From: Acerihabitans sp047324305
Lineage (GTDB): Bacteria > Pseudomonadota > Gammaproteobacteria > Enterobacterales > Enterobacteriaceae
Reading direction: 5' to 3'
Assembly (NCBI RefSeq): GCF_047324305.1
Contig: NZ_CP178740.1
Span: 2,604,001 to 2,668,000, forward strand
DNA: 64,000 nucleotides
Shown: positions 28,093 to 37,500 of the stretch, one piece after another
How the letters are laid out: each line of letters begins with the position of its first letter
How positions within the stretch are numbered: the stretch's first letter is position 1
Program-made: the position numbers and the translations under genes
Notes under the pieces: model-generated
Databases searched by the model: none
What the model was told of the DNA's origin: nothing
The model's input: only the letters and a program-made list of their open reading frames with translations

Positions 28093-29061
28093 ATGATGAT
28101 TAAAGCCGTTACCCGCGCCGCTATCCTGCTCTGCGCCGCGGCAATGATGCCGTTTGCGTGGGCTGCCGCCACGCCGCAGATCAAAAGCCAGGCCCCGGGC
28201 TACTATCGGATTATGGTCGGCAATGCGGAAGTCACCGCCCTGTATGACGGCAGCTCCACCTTTCCCCTGACCCTGTTTAAAAACGCCACGCCTGAAGAAT
28301 TGCAACGTTATGTCGCGCAAGTGGACGGCGACGCGCCCAAGGTGGTTAACGGATCGGTTAACAGCTTTCTGATCAATACCGGCGAACACCTGATCCTGAT
28401 CGACAGCGGCGGCGGCAAACTGCTGGGCCCGGGTTTCGGTCAGGTAATGGCCAATCTGAAGGCATCTGGATACGCACCGGAGCAAGTGGACACTATTTTA
28501 TTAACCCATATGCATGGCGATCATATCGGCGGGCTGGTGACCGCCGACGGCAGGCCGGCCTATCCGAACGCCACCGTCTGGGCGGCTAAGCCGGAGGTGG
28601 ACTACTGGCTGTCGGCAAGCCGGGCCGCCAAGGCGCCGCAGGCGCAGCAGGCGGGTTTCCAGCGCGCGCGGGATATCCTGACGCCGCTGAAAGACGCAGG
28701 CAAACTGAAAACCTTTACCGCCGGCAAAGACCTGCTCCCCGGCCTGCAGCCCATTGCCTTGCCCGGCCATACGCCGGGACACAGCGGTTTTGTCCTGGAA
28801 CAAAGCGGGCAGCGTATTTTTTTCTGGGGCGACATCGTGCACTACTCCGCCCTGCAGTTCGCCCATCCGCAGCTGGCGGTGGGGTTTGACGCCGACGGCG
28901 CCCAGGCGGTGAAAACCCGTGCCGGCCTGTTAAAACTGATGGCGCATCAGAGAACACTGATTGCCGGCGCCCATATCACCTTTCCCGGCATCGGTTATGT
29001 CAGCGAAAACGGGCAACAGGGATACCGTTGGACGCCGGTGGGTTATGGCGAGGTACGCTAA
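28093..29061 (+). CDS. secreted MBL-fold metallohydrolase
   Basis: A 322-residue metallo-beta-lactamase-fold enzyme with a Sec signal peptide (MMIKAVTRAAILLCAAAMMPFAWAAAT) and so probably periplasmic. The zinc motif HMHGDH spans residues 139-144. Further ligands are expected in LPGHTPGHSGF and in the late AGAHITFPG histidine, and the aspartate in WGDIVHYS is the bridging ligand. The arrangement resembles the lactonase-like and quorum-quenching subgroup as well as unassigned hydrolases, so no substrate is claimed. GGAGG 7 nt before the ATG fixes the start. It converges with the MFS efflux gene, leaving 14 nt between stops. The 244 nt before it hold nothing I can name. Confidence 0.82.
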   Translation: MMIKAVTRAAILLCAAAMMPFAWAAATPQIKSQAPGYYRIMVGNAEVTALYDGSSTFPLTLFKNATPEELQRYVAQVDGDAPKVVNGSVNSFLINTGEHLILIDSGGGKLLGPGFGQVMANLKASGYAPEQVDTILLTHMHGDHIGGLVTADGRPAYPNATVWAAKPEVDYWLSASRAAKAPQAQQAGFQRARDILTPLKDAGKLKTFTAGKDLLPGLQPIALPGHTPGHSGFVLEQSGQRIFFWGDIVHYSALQFAHPQLAVGFDADGAQAVKTRAGLLKLMAHQRTLIAGAHITFPGIGYVSENGQQGYRWTPVGYGEVR

Positions 29062-29075
29062 ACGCGTTGGCCGGG

Positions 29076-30368
29076 TTAACGCGGCGCGGCCAGGGGATCG
29101 TCGTCGAGGATAAAGCGCAGGCGCCGCTGTTCGACACGCACGCGCAGGTGACGATATTTAACCAAGTAGTACATGCCGACCAGCGCGGCGGCCAGTCCCG
29201 CGGCGGCGCCGATGCCCATTGCCCAGCGCGGGCCGAACCTGTCGGCCACCCAGCCCACCGCCGGGGCGCCGATGGGGGTGCCGCCCAGGGCGATGGCCAG
29301 GAAAATGGCCATAACGCGCCCGCGCATGGCGGGTTCGGTGGTCAGTTGCATCAGGCTGATTGCCGAGGTGGTTAACGTTTGCGCCGTCACGCCGATAAAC
29401 ACCAGCATGACGCTGAACAGCAGATAATTGGGCATAACGGCGGCAAGCGCCAGGCCGAGACCAAAGATGAGGGTATGGGTGAACAGCAGTGAGATGCCGG
29501 TGGTGGCGCGCCGGGCGGCGAGTAGCGCGCCGATAACCGAGCCAAATGCCATCGTCGAGGTTAACAATCCGTACTGGCTGGCGCCGGTATGAAATACGCT
29601 GACCGACATGGTGGCGATAAAAATAGGGAAATTCAGCCCGAAGGTACCCATTAAAAAGATCATCAGCAGGATGGTCTTGAGTTCCGGCCGGGCCCAGACA
29701 TAACGAAATCCCCCGGCGAAGCTTCCCGGCGCGCGCATCGTCCGGTCGCGCGCATACAGTTCACCGTGACGCAGGGCATGCAGCGAGCCCAGCACGGCGA
29801 TAAAGGAGGCGGCATTGATAAGAAACAGCCAGCCCGATCCCACCACGGCAATCAGTATCCCGGCAAGGGCCGGGCCGACCATGCGCGCCGTGTTGAACGA
29901 GGTGGAGTTCAACGCTACCGCATTCGGCAGGTCGGCTTGCGCCACCAGCTCGGCGACAAATGTCTGGCGCGCCGGCGCGTCGAACGCCGTGGCGCAGCCC
30001 AGTAAGAACGCAAATACATAGACGTGCCATAACTGCACCAACCCGGTCACCGTCAGGAGACCCAGTGCCAGAGCCAAGATGCCCATGGACGCCTGGGTGG
30101 CGATCAGGAGTTTTCGCCGGTCGACATAATCGGCGGCGAATCCCGTCAGGGGCAGCAGCAGGATCTGCGGGCCAAACTGCAGCGCCATCACCACCCCGAC
30201 GGCGGTGGCGTTATTATGGGTAAGTTGCGTCAGCACCAGCCAGTCCTGTGCGGTGCGCTGCATCCAGGTACCGATATTGGACACCAGCGCGCCGCCGGCC
30301 CATATCCGGTAATTGACATTGCGTAATGAACGGAACATCCCCGTGGCCGTACCGCCTGGGCCGGTCAT
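29076..30368 (-). CDS. MFS transporter (EntS/MFS_3-like exporter)
   Basis: A 430-residue major-facilitator exporter with about 12 hydrophobic helices. The first helix begins MFRSLRNVNYRIWAGGALVSNIGTWMQRTAQDWLVLTQ. Characteristic segments are DYVDRRKLLI after helix 2, ATAFDAPARQTFVAELV, and LTTEPAMRGRVMAIFLAIALGGTPIGAP, as in the MFS_3 (EntS, multidrug) branch. The start at 30368 overlaps the marR stop as ATGA, indicating coupling; a second ATG at 30338 would give a product 10 residues shorter. The frame stays open into the marR gene, but that extension reads as its antisense-like shadow. Drug or metabolite export controlled by the upstream MarR is the natural inference. Confidence 0.85.
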   Translation of the reverse strand: MTGPGGTATGMFRSLRNVNYRIWAGGALVSNIGTWMQRTAQDWLVLTQLTHNNATAVGVVMALQFGPQILLLPLTGFAADYVDRRKLLIATQASMGILALALGLLTVTGLVQLWHVYVFAFLLGCATAFDAPARQTFVAELVAQADLPNAVALNSTSFNTARMVGPALAGILIAVVGSGWLFLINAASFIAVLGSLHALRHGELYARDRTMRAPGSFAGGFRYVWARPELKTILLMIFLMGTFGLNFPIFIATMSVSVFHTGASQYGLLTSTMAFGSVIGALLAARRATTGISLLFTHTLIFGLGLALAAVMPNYLLFSVMLVFIGVTAQTLTTSAISLMQLTTEPAMRGRVMAIFLAIALGGTPIGAPAVGWVADRFGPRWAMGIGAAAGLAAALVGMYYLVKYRHLRVRVEQRRLRFILDDDPLAAPR

Positions 30369-30832
30369 GGGCGCGGGTCGTCGACAAGGCGTTGAAGCAA
30401 TGCTACCGCGTTGGCCAGTTCCCGCTGTTCCTGCGGCGAGAATTTGGACCGCACGGCCTGGAACAACCAGTCCTCCCGGGCCGCCCGATTGTCGGCAACC
30501 CACTGCCGGCAGGCGTCGGTCAATGAGAGCAAGGTCTGCCGTCCGTCGGCCGGGTCCGCCGTGGCGCCGACCAGTCCGGCCGTTTGCAGGGCGGCCACGG
30601 TGGCGCCCATGGATTGCGGGCGCATGCCCTCGCACCGGGCAAGGCCGGTGACGGTCATGGGGCCCTCGCGCTCCAGGCGGATAATAACGGCAGTTTGCGC
30701 CGGCGTCAGTCCGCCCGGCCGCGTTTCCTCGCGCAGCCGGCGTTTCAGCTGGCCGATCAGGACACGAAAATCCCTGACCAGGGTCAAGGTACGCGCGGCA
30801 TCGGCATCGTTGGGTAGCAATTGGGTTTTCAT
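30365..30832 (-). CDS. MarR-family transcriptional regulator
   Basis: A 155-residue MarR winged-helix protein. The dimerisation helices flank a DNA-binding core: LTPAQTAVIIRLEREGPMTVTGLA, the recognition helix region RPQSMGATVAALQTAGLVGATADPADGRQT with its wing, then a long carboxy-terminal helix (SPQEQRELANAVALLQRLV). It is the first gene of a two-gene operon with the MFS exporter, whose start overlaps its stop by four bases. The usual logic is repression of the exporter until a ligand binds. Confidence 0.9.
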   Translation of the reverse strand: MKTQLLPNDADAARTLTLVRDFRVLIGQLKRRLREETRPGGLTPAQTAVIIRLEREGPMTVTGLARCEGMRPQSMGATVAALQTAGLVGATADPADGRQTLLSLTDACRQWVADNRAAREDWLFQAVRSKFSPQEQRELANAVALLQRLVDDPRP

Positions 30833-30970
30833 AACGGAATGAATAGCAGATATACAGGTAAACTACAAAGGTATCCTTCATAAATAGTGCGCGCGGATGT
30901 TAATGCCGGTAACCTGTTATGACATTACGGCGCCCGGGTTCAGCCATGGCAACGGGTAAAGCGCAACACC

Positions 30971-31468
30971 TCAGCCCCTGCCGTGATCCAGGTAGCGACG
31001 ACCCTGGCCGTCATCGGGGGGCGGGGTGCCGGCGGGCAGCTTGCCGAACCAGCGATAGCGATTGCGGGCGACGGCGTTATAGATGCCGTCTTTGATCACC
31101 TGCGGGAAAAAACGCAGGATCAGCAGTGCGCGCCATGGCCAGCCAAGCTGGGCCAGGGCGGCGAAAAAGGCCGTCGAGCGGGTCGATACCTCGCCGTTGG
31201 CGATATAGGCGATGGTGCTGAAATTATCGGTGGGCAAACCGGCCCAGCGCAGAAGATCCTGGCCGGCTGGCGATTGCACCGTGGCCAGATGGATTTTTTT
31301 GCGCCGGTCGGCGCGGATCAGAAAACGCACCAGCCGCTGGCATAACACGCATTCGCCGTCAAACAGGATCACCCGCTCGCCGGCCAGCAAATGCGGCGGG
31401 GGCGTGAGGCGTTGATTGCGGATAACATAGAGCAGCGGCGCGGTTGATTTGCGTCTGGCGTTTTCCAT
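30971..31468 (-). CDS. DUF393 (DCC-type) thiol-disulfide oxidoreductase family protein
   Basis: A 165-residue protein of the DUF393 family, named for a conserved Asp-Cys-Cys pattern. LFDGECVLCQRLVRFLIRADRRKK supplies the motif, with CxxC formed by Cys40 and Cys43. The region KIHLATVQSPAGQDLLRWAGLP and the conserved end (FFPQVIKDGIYNAVARNRYRWFGK) match the family. The fold is thioredoxin-like, but the physiological role is not established. The first about 28 residues (MENARRKSTAPLLYVIRNQR) exceed the usual family start, so an internal start is possible. It lies 81 nt downstream of agp on the same strand, with no obvious connection. Confidence 0.8.
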   Translation of the reverse strand: MENARRKSTAPLLYVIRNQRLTPPPHLLAGERVILFDGECVLCQRLVRFLIRADRRKKIHLATVQSPAGQDLLRWAGLPTDNFSTIAYIANGEVSTRSTAFFAALAQLGWPWRALLILRFFPQVIKDGIYNAVARNRYRWFGKLPAGTPPPDDGQGRRYLDHGRG

Positions 31469-31549
31469 GATGCTTACCCCCTTAAAACCGATCCCGGCGC
31501 CGCGCCACCGGGCGGCGCGGGGTGACTGCCTCCCGCCGCGCCTGCGGCG

Positions 31550-32866
31550 TCAGCCCTGTAAATCCTTGAGTACCGCCTGTTTGAACTGCGCCATCGGGCA
31601 GAACCCGCGGGCATCCACCGGACATCCCGCAATATGTAGAGTGACACGTTGCGGCGGCGCGGAAAGCGACAGCGCACGCGTATTGCGAATTTGCCTGGCG
31701 GTGGGATACACATATTCGATTTTCATCAGATCACGATTGTGTCGAGCGTCGTGCCAGCGCTGAAATACCACGGCGCCGCTGATGGGGGTGCGTTCAAACT
31801 GGCCCGGCAGTTGATAATCGCCGGTGCGCAGCGCCGCCAGGAGCGAGGCGATATTGGAATCATGACCTGCCAGCACCGTCAGCTTCGCCCGCTGAGCGGC
31901 CTGTTGATTGGCATCCGCCGCCGGCTGGACATCCAAGGCGCCGGCGATAAAGCCCAGCAGGGGCTTGGCCGCATTGGCGGCGATGGCCGGCGAGCCGAAC
32001 AGCGTTTCGTGGTACAGGTTTTTAATTGTCTCCAACTGCCGCCATTGCTTATCGGTGGTCACTTTGCCCCAGGCGACATCCTTAAGCGGAAAGCCTTCAT
32101 AATATTGCAGCATAAACGCATCGGTGGCGCCGGTGGCGGTGCGCAGCGGGCCGTTGATGCCCGGTTCCCTGCCGGTGGTCAGCGTCACCGACGACGGTTG
32201 TGCGGCAAGATCACAGGTATGGTCCCGCAGGCAGACCGTGCTTTGCCGATAATCCAATACGGTTTCCAGCAGGCGGTAGTTCGGCTGCAGCCGCTGGTTC
32301 AGGCCGTCGATGCCGCCGTCCCCCGCGTGCCGGTTAACCGATTCCAGCGCGTTTTGCTTAAAGCTATCGGTCACCTCGGCGGTGATGATCGGATTAAACG
32401 TCGGATCCATGGTGCCGACGGCGGCCTGATGGGTAACGTCAATGCCGCAGGTGGGAAAGGCGCCGGCGATAAATGCTTTTGCGGTATCAATGGTGCGCGG
32501 CAGGCTGTTGGCATAGATAAACACCTGCTGGTCCGCGGGGCAACCCTCCCTGGGAAGCAGGCCGGTTTGCGCCAGCCATTGCCGGAAATAGCGGCCGACA
32601 TGTTGTTCCACTTCGCCGCCCTTGGGGGTGAGCAGTCCGCCGTCGGTTTGCCATACCGGCCATTTTTGCGGCGTCGCTTCCGCCAGCGCGTCGCCATAAT
32701 TCACCAGCGGCGCGCGGATACCGTGGCGGCTGAGCGCCACCACTTGCTCCAGGGTATAACCCGCGGGGATCCGGGCGTTGTTTTCGGCTGCCCGCAGGGG
32801 GGCGGAAGACATGGCACATTGCAGCGCCAGCAGGCCAAGGGCATAACCGGGGAGTGTTCTTTTCAT
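31550..32866 (-). CDS. agp: periplasmic glucose-1-phosphatase (histidine acid phosphatase)
   Basis: A 438-residue secreted enzyme. A Sec signal peptide (MKRTLPGYALGLLALQCAMSS) ends near ALRA. The histidine acid phosphatase motif RHGIRAP starts at residue 47 with nucleophile His48, and the proton-donor pair His335-Asp336 is in GHDSNIASLLAAL. The segments QKWPVWQTDGGLLTPKGGEV, IYANSLPRTIDTAKAFIAGAFP, GTMDPTFNPIITAE and ERTPISGAVVFQRWHD follow E. coli Agp more closely than the phytase AppA, so scavenging of glucose 1-phosphate is favoured; phytase activity is a minor alternative. The frame stays open upstream to 33010, but only the ATG at 32866 gives a signal peptide at the terminus. Confidence 0.9.
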   Translation of the reverse strand: MKRTLPGYALGLLALQCAMSSAPLRAAENNARIPAGYTLEQVVALSRHGIRAPLVNYGDALAEATPQKWPVWQTDGGLLTPKGGEVEQHVGRYFRQWLAQTGLLPREGCPADQQVFIYANSLPRTIDTAKAFIAGAFPTCGIDVTHQAAVGTMDPTFNPIITAEVTDSFKQNALESVNRHAGDGGIDGLNQRLQPNYRLLETVLDYRQSTVCLRDHTCDLAAQPSSVTLTTGREPGINGPLRTATGATDAFMLQYYEGFPLKDVAWGKVTTDKQWRQLETIKNLYHETLFGSPAIAANAAKPLLGFIAGALDVQPAADANQQAAQRAKLTVLAGHDSNIASLLAALRTGDYQLPGQFERTPISGAVVFQRWHDARHNRDLMKIEYVYPTARQIRNTRALSLSAPPQRVTLHIAGCPVDARGFCPMAQFKQAVLKDLQG

Positions 32867-33245
32867 TGATATTTTCCTAAAAAATCCGATGCCAATTATA
32901 TGCTGGTAAATATATTCTATTGAATATAAAGTATTTTCAGAATAGTCATTAATAAGGAAAATAGAGGGATCGACGTCACACTGCCGGCACCGCCCCTGAC
33001 GAAAACACAAAAAGTTACTTAAACCGCCATGCTTACCGGCGTGATCCGGTATAAATTAATCTGGTCTATACTCAGGATCGGCAAAGCGTAGGCGCGCTAC
33101 CACCGGCCCCGCGTTCTGTTATCCATCCCCTCTCAGTTCCCTCCCTGCCGTGCCTGCCGCTGATGCGCGTCGCATTTGTTTAATTTAAACACGGATGTCC
33201 ATGTTGCGGCGGGCCACGGCGGGGAGATTTTTTTTCGGAGGAATT
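32867..33245. promoter_or_regulatory. divergent promoter region, agp / aldo-keto reductase
   Basis: About 380 nt between divergent genes. The agp-proximal half is AT-rich and the other half is GC-rich. No gene, hairpin or operator stands out. CGGAGGAATT, a few bases before the reductase ATG, is a strong ribosome site. Confidence 0.4.
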
Positions 33246-34295
33246 ATGCGTTACAGCACATTCGGCAATACCGGTTTATTTGTTTCCGAGCTCTGCCTGG
33301 GCACCATGACCTTTGGCGGCGAGGGCGGCATGTGGGGACAGATCGGCAACCTGCAGCAGGCGGACGCCGAACGGCTTATCGGCCGCTCCCTGGACGCCGG
33401 CATCAATTTTATCGATACCGCCAACGTCTATTCGGAAGGCCGGTCGGAAACCATTACCGGCCAGGCCCTGAAAAACCTGAAGGTGGCGCGGGAAGACGTG
33501 GTGGTGGCCACCAAGGTCTTCGGCGCCAGCGGCACCCAGGGCGTGAATTCCTCGGGACTGTCGCGCTTTCATATTATGGAGGGCGTGAAGGCCAGCCTGA
33601 AGCGCCTGCAGCTTGATCATATCGATCTCTACCAGGTGCACGGCTTCGACCCTGCCACGCCAATCGAGGAAACGCTGTATGCCCTGGATAATCTGGTGCA
33701 GCACGGGCATGTGCGTTATATCGGCGTCTCCAACTGGAGCGCGTGGCAGATCATGAAGGCGCTGGGCATCTCCGCGCGCCTGGGATTGGCGAGGTTTGAA
33801 TCGCTGCAGGCCTACTACACTATCGCCGGCCGGGACCTGGAACGGGAACTGGTGCCGTTGCTGCAAAGCGAGAAGGTCGGCCTGCTGACCTGGAGCCCCT
33901 TGGCCGGCGGCTTGCTAAGCGGCAAATACGACCGCCATACCGCCGGGGTGGAAGGCAGCCGCCGCACCACCTTTGATTTTCCGCCGGTTGATAAGGAACG
34001 CGCGTATGACTGTATTGACGTCATGCGCGAAATCGGCGATGCCAAAGGGGTGTCGGTGGCGCAGATCGCCCTGGCCTGGCTGCTGCATCAGCCGGTGGTG
34101 ACCAGCGTTATCATCGGGGCGAAAAAAATCGAGCAGTTGGAAGACAATATCGCCGCCACCGCCATCACCCTGTCGCCGGATGAACTGGCCCGGCTGGATA
34201 AGATCAGCGCCCTGCCGGCGGAATATCCCGGCTGGATGCTGGAGCGCCAGGGCGAGAATCGTCGCAAGCGCCTAAACGAGGCGAATAAAGCCTAG
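33246..34295 (+). CDS. aldo/keto reductase
   Basis: A 349-residue NADP-dependent aldo-keto reductase of the YajO/YghZ-like group. It begins MRYSTFGNTGLFVSELCLGTMTFGG. It has the catalytic aspartate and tyrosine in FIDTANVYSEGRSE, the lysine in VVVATKVFG, and the histidine in DLYQVHGFDPATP. The cofactor segment near the end is SVIIGAKKIEQLEDN. GGAGGAATT directly before the ATG decides the start. Such enzymes reduce aldehydes and ketones, and the physiological substrate is unknown. It is monocistronic and is followed by a large hairpin. Confidence 0.88.
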   Translation: MRYSTFGNTGLFVSELCLGTMTFGGEGGMWGQIGNLQQADAERLIGRSLDAGINFIDTANVYSEGRSETITGQALKNLKVAREDVVVATKVFGASGTQGVNSSGLSRFHIMEGVKASLKRLQLDHIDLYQVHGFDPATPIEETLYALDNLVQHGHVRYIGVSNWSAWQIMKALGISARLGLARFESLQAYYTIAGRDLERELVPLLQSEKVGLLTWSPLAGGLLSGKYDRHTAGVEGSRRTTFDFPPVDKERAYDCIDVMREIGDAKGVSVAQIALAWLLHQPVVTSVIIGAKKIEQLEDNIAATAITLSPDELARLDKISALPAEYPGWMLERQGENRRKRLNEANKA

Positions 34296-34322
34296 CGCCT
34301 CCCGCCTGGTGCAATATTTGCA

Positions 34323-34364
34323 GGCATCGGCGCGCGGCATATATCAATGCGCCGCGCCGATGCC
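34323..34364. repeat. long inverted repeat after the aldo-keto reductase
   Basis: A 12-bp perfect arm, GGCATCGGCGCG, pairs with CGCGCCGATGCC. After a 2x2 mismatch, a further GCAT/ATGC pair closes a 6-nt loop. No T-run follows, so it is not a textbook intrinsic terminator. It may stabilise the 3' end or be a REP-like element; I saw no second copy in the window. Confidence 0.6.
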
Positions 34365-34580
34365 AGTAAAAGGCGAATGACGGCGTGAAGCGTCTTAGTG
34401 AGGTATTTTATTAATTACTTATCTTCACACTACTTTCATTAAAACAAATATAATATTTTTATTTATGGGCTCTGATAATGAAATCACGTCATTTACAGTG
34501 TCCCGCTAGGTAATATTGAGGTTCCCCCCTGTTATAATCAATATCCCAAGGTTCTTTAATGTCCGCTGCCGGAGTTAATT
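34365..34580. promoter_or_regulatory. AT-rich leader of the giant LRR gene
   Basis: This segment turns abruptly AT-rich after the hairpin and runs to the start of the 1,408-residue gene. It holds no supportable gene. The promoter of the LRR gene is expected here, and a GGAG about 10 nt before the ATG is a usable ribosome site. I could not identify a HrpL-type or other effector box. Confidence 0.35.
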
Positions 34581-37500
34581 ATGCCGCAATGTCCCCTTGC
34601 CAGCAGAAATTGCATTGGTATTTATCATAATAAAACCGCCATTACCGTTGCGGATCAAAAATATCAGCGTCAAATCATTCGCTATTTATCCGAGCACCCC
34701 GGCGACCCGCTTAAACGCGCGCGCGCGGATCTGCTGCTGCAAAGTTTGCTATTTATAACGAATATCACGGCTCATACGTCGACCCGCATTTTGCCGCCGG
34801 TGGCGCATAAAAAGAACACACATTCGCCGGTATCGCCGGCTGCCCCGCTCGCCGCTGAACGCCAGACGGGGAACGCCGGCGATCGCCGCCATTATTGGCA
34901 CGCCAGCCTTATTCTCGCCCGAACCGATGCGAAAGCGGGTGAGGGGGGCATATTGCCCGCCATGGTCAACCCGGCGTGGATAAAATCCGGCGACGCCGAA
35001 ATGGGGCGCGGTGACGTAATCGCCGGCCGCTCCACGCTCGCGCGGCGCCAGCGTCGGCATACGGCATTAAAAACCAGGCATGATCATGGCATAAACTTGC
35101 GCGGCCCGTCCGGCGTGGATGATCCGGCGGCCAATAAAGTGAAAGCCCAAACCCGCCGGATTACGGCGTGGCTGATAAAAGAACGTCTCGCCGCCGTTGA
35201 CGATGTCGCCAATCATATTTACCCCTTGATCAACCGATGTATTGATTCTTTACAGGATAATCCCGGCATATTACCCAGCCTGGCCAGGGAACTGAGCAAG
35301 CCGTCGGGTGATTTTGGATCATATCGCGCGGAGCTATTATCTGAAAAACAGCAGCAGCGTATTTTCAGCCAGTGGCTGGATGCGGTGGTCTTTAAACCCG
35401 GCATCGGCGAGTTTATTGCCCGCGCCCTGGTGTGCGACAGGTCCGGCGACGATGAAAATCCCCCCTCGCGCACGGCCATAAGGCACCTATTTTCCGCCAT
35501 CGAAGCTGAGCTGGCGGCCCCCGCCACGGCGCAAGAGGACGCGGCTTCCCCGGACGCGGGCCAGGCGTTAAGCCAATCCGCCCAGCGCTATATCCTGGAC
35601 AATGTGGTCTTTGCCGACATGCCGACCTTGCGGTTTTATAACGAAACCGCGCCTTTTGCCGGCATGGATGTTGGCAGCGTGGAATGGGTCTATTTGCATG
35701 CCGGGCTGCGTTATGCCGACAGCCTGGCGCTGGACGGTTCTCTCCTGTCGAAAGAAGAATTGCTCCAGCTAGGGTATTCGCTGGAAGAGATGCTAAGCGC
35801 CGCGGTGATTGATGCCGAAGTGTTGTTTTTATTTGACGCGCCGGCCAGGATTTTTTATAGCCGGCAACAAAGGTTGCCGGCGACAGAGCGGCAGGTGGAA
35901 AATATCTTCCATGGGACGAATGCCTCCTCTGTTGCCCTCGAGGCGTTCTTTGCCGCCGGCGAAAAATATAAAAACGACCATAATCCGGCGGAAATTTTAC
36001 TCTCGGCGCTGGGGAAATACCAAACCCGTACCGCATTGTCGCCGGATCTGGCGCAGGCTACGGCGCTGTTCCAGAGTCAAAATGAGGATATTGCCGCTAA
36101 ATACGCCGTGGTGGACGCATTAATGCTGTCGCGGTTGCTGGAGGATCGGGCGTCGGTGGCGTCTGAATTTATCGCCGGCGCAGCGGTGAGGTTAATATCG
36201 GCAAAATTCAGCGCCTTTAAAAGCCTGAAGCATCTCATGGGCGCAAGGCATATTCCCCGACACGCTTATTCCATCGCGCTATTGCCCGAGGTAGACCTGC
36301 TGGCCGCGTCCGTGGGGAGCGAAATACGGATTTTTGCCCTGCGACCCTCGCAGGCGGGTTATAGCCTTGAGCGCGTGGATAAGATAACGGCACATTATTA
36401 TGCGCTGATGACGGACCCCACGACGGCGAGAAAAGATCCGGACTATCAGTTGGAAATTTATGAGAAGGCCGTCAATGCGCCGCTGATGAAAAGTGCCGGC
36501 GATACGCTGGGGCCGTTGATCGAAAATTTGGTCATGCGGCATAAGCAGCGGCTGTTGGACCAACTGCATCAATTCGGTTTTGAAGAAACGTCATGGGAAA
36601 AAACACAAAAGTTCCTGCTGTCACTGGTTCCGTTTCATGATTGCTTAACGGGACTCGAGGAAGGGCGCAGGGAGGCGATCATCCCCTGCCTGACGGACGC
36701 GTTTTCCCTGGTTCCCCTGGCTGGGCAGGGCGTGGCGCTATCGGCCCGATTTGCACAACGCGGCGCCATGGGCGGCATAGTTGCCCTGCGCGCCAGCCTC
36801 GGCGCCCTGGTTGTGCGCGCGTCATTCAGGGAAACGCTGCGCCGGGCCGGAACGGATGTCGTCCACTTCGCCGTGCTGCCGGCGTCGCGCGAGCTGAACC
36901 GCCAGGCCATGATTTCGCTTGGCCTGACGGCCATCAGGGCCATGGATCCCGGCGTTGAACTGGCGGGCTTCGCCGGCGCCCGGACGTTTAAACAGCTGGT
37001 CTCCATCGCCGAATTCATGAACGGCCGACTACCGGTATGGCAAAAAATACGCCTGGGGCTTGAACAGCGTCTACCGCCGGTAATGGCGCCGCCCGCTACA
37101 CCGGTAATAATGGCTCGGCTGGCGGGGCTGGACAAGGAACTGCCGGTGGTAAAACTCGGGGGCGATAAGCTGGCGGGCCAGGACGTTTATGTCCGTTTTA
37201 ATCCCGAGACCGGCGAAGCCTTCGGCAAAAAATACCAGTTGGCCCTTGGCAATATATTGCAGGCGATACCTTTGCCCATGGCCAAACGGTTGCGAAACAT
37301 TCTGGAGCAGGGTATGGGCGGGCGGGGCGCGCCGGGGGCGGGGAAAGCATTCGCCGCCGCATCTTCCGGCCAGCCCTATGCCTGGGTCACGGCCCAACAC
37401 CTGGCGGCATGGGTGGAAAACGCCATCGGTCCATTACCGACCACTACCCTGGCCCTTATCGCGCGGTGGCGCATTTCTGTGCGCCAATGGCGGGGCTATG

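Noticed and set aside
30369..30881. Long upstream extension of the MFS exporter frame (about 170 residues)
   Set aside because: It overlaps the marR gene in another frame, has Arg/Pro-rich shadow composition and would precede a normal first membrane helix. The ATGA overlap at 30368 is the natural start.
31649..32869. 406-residue frame on the plus strand opposite agp
   Set aside because: It is the mirror of a well-recognised phosphatase gene, rich in Arg, Gly and Gln, with no family motif. A GC-rich third-position shadow.
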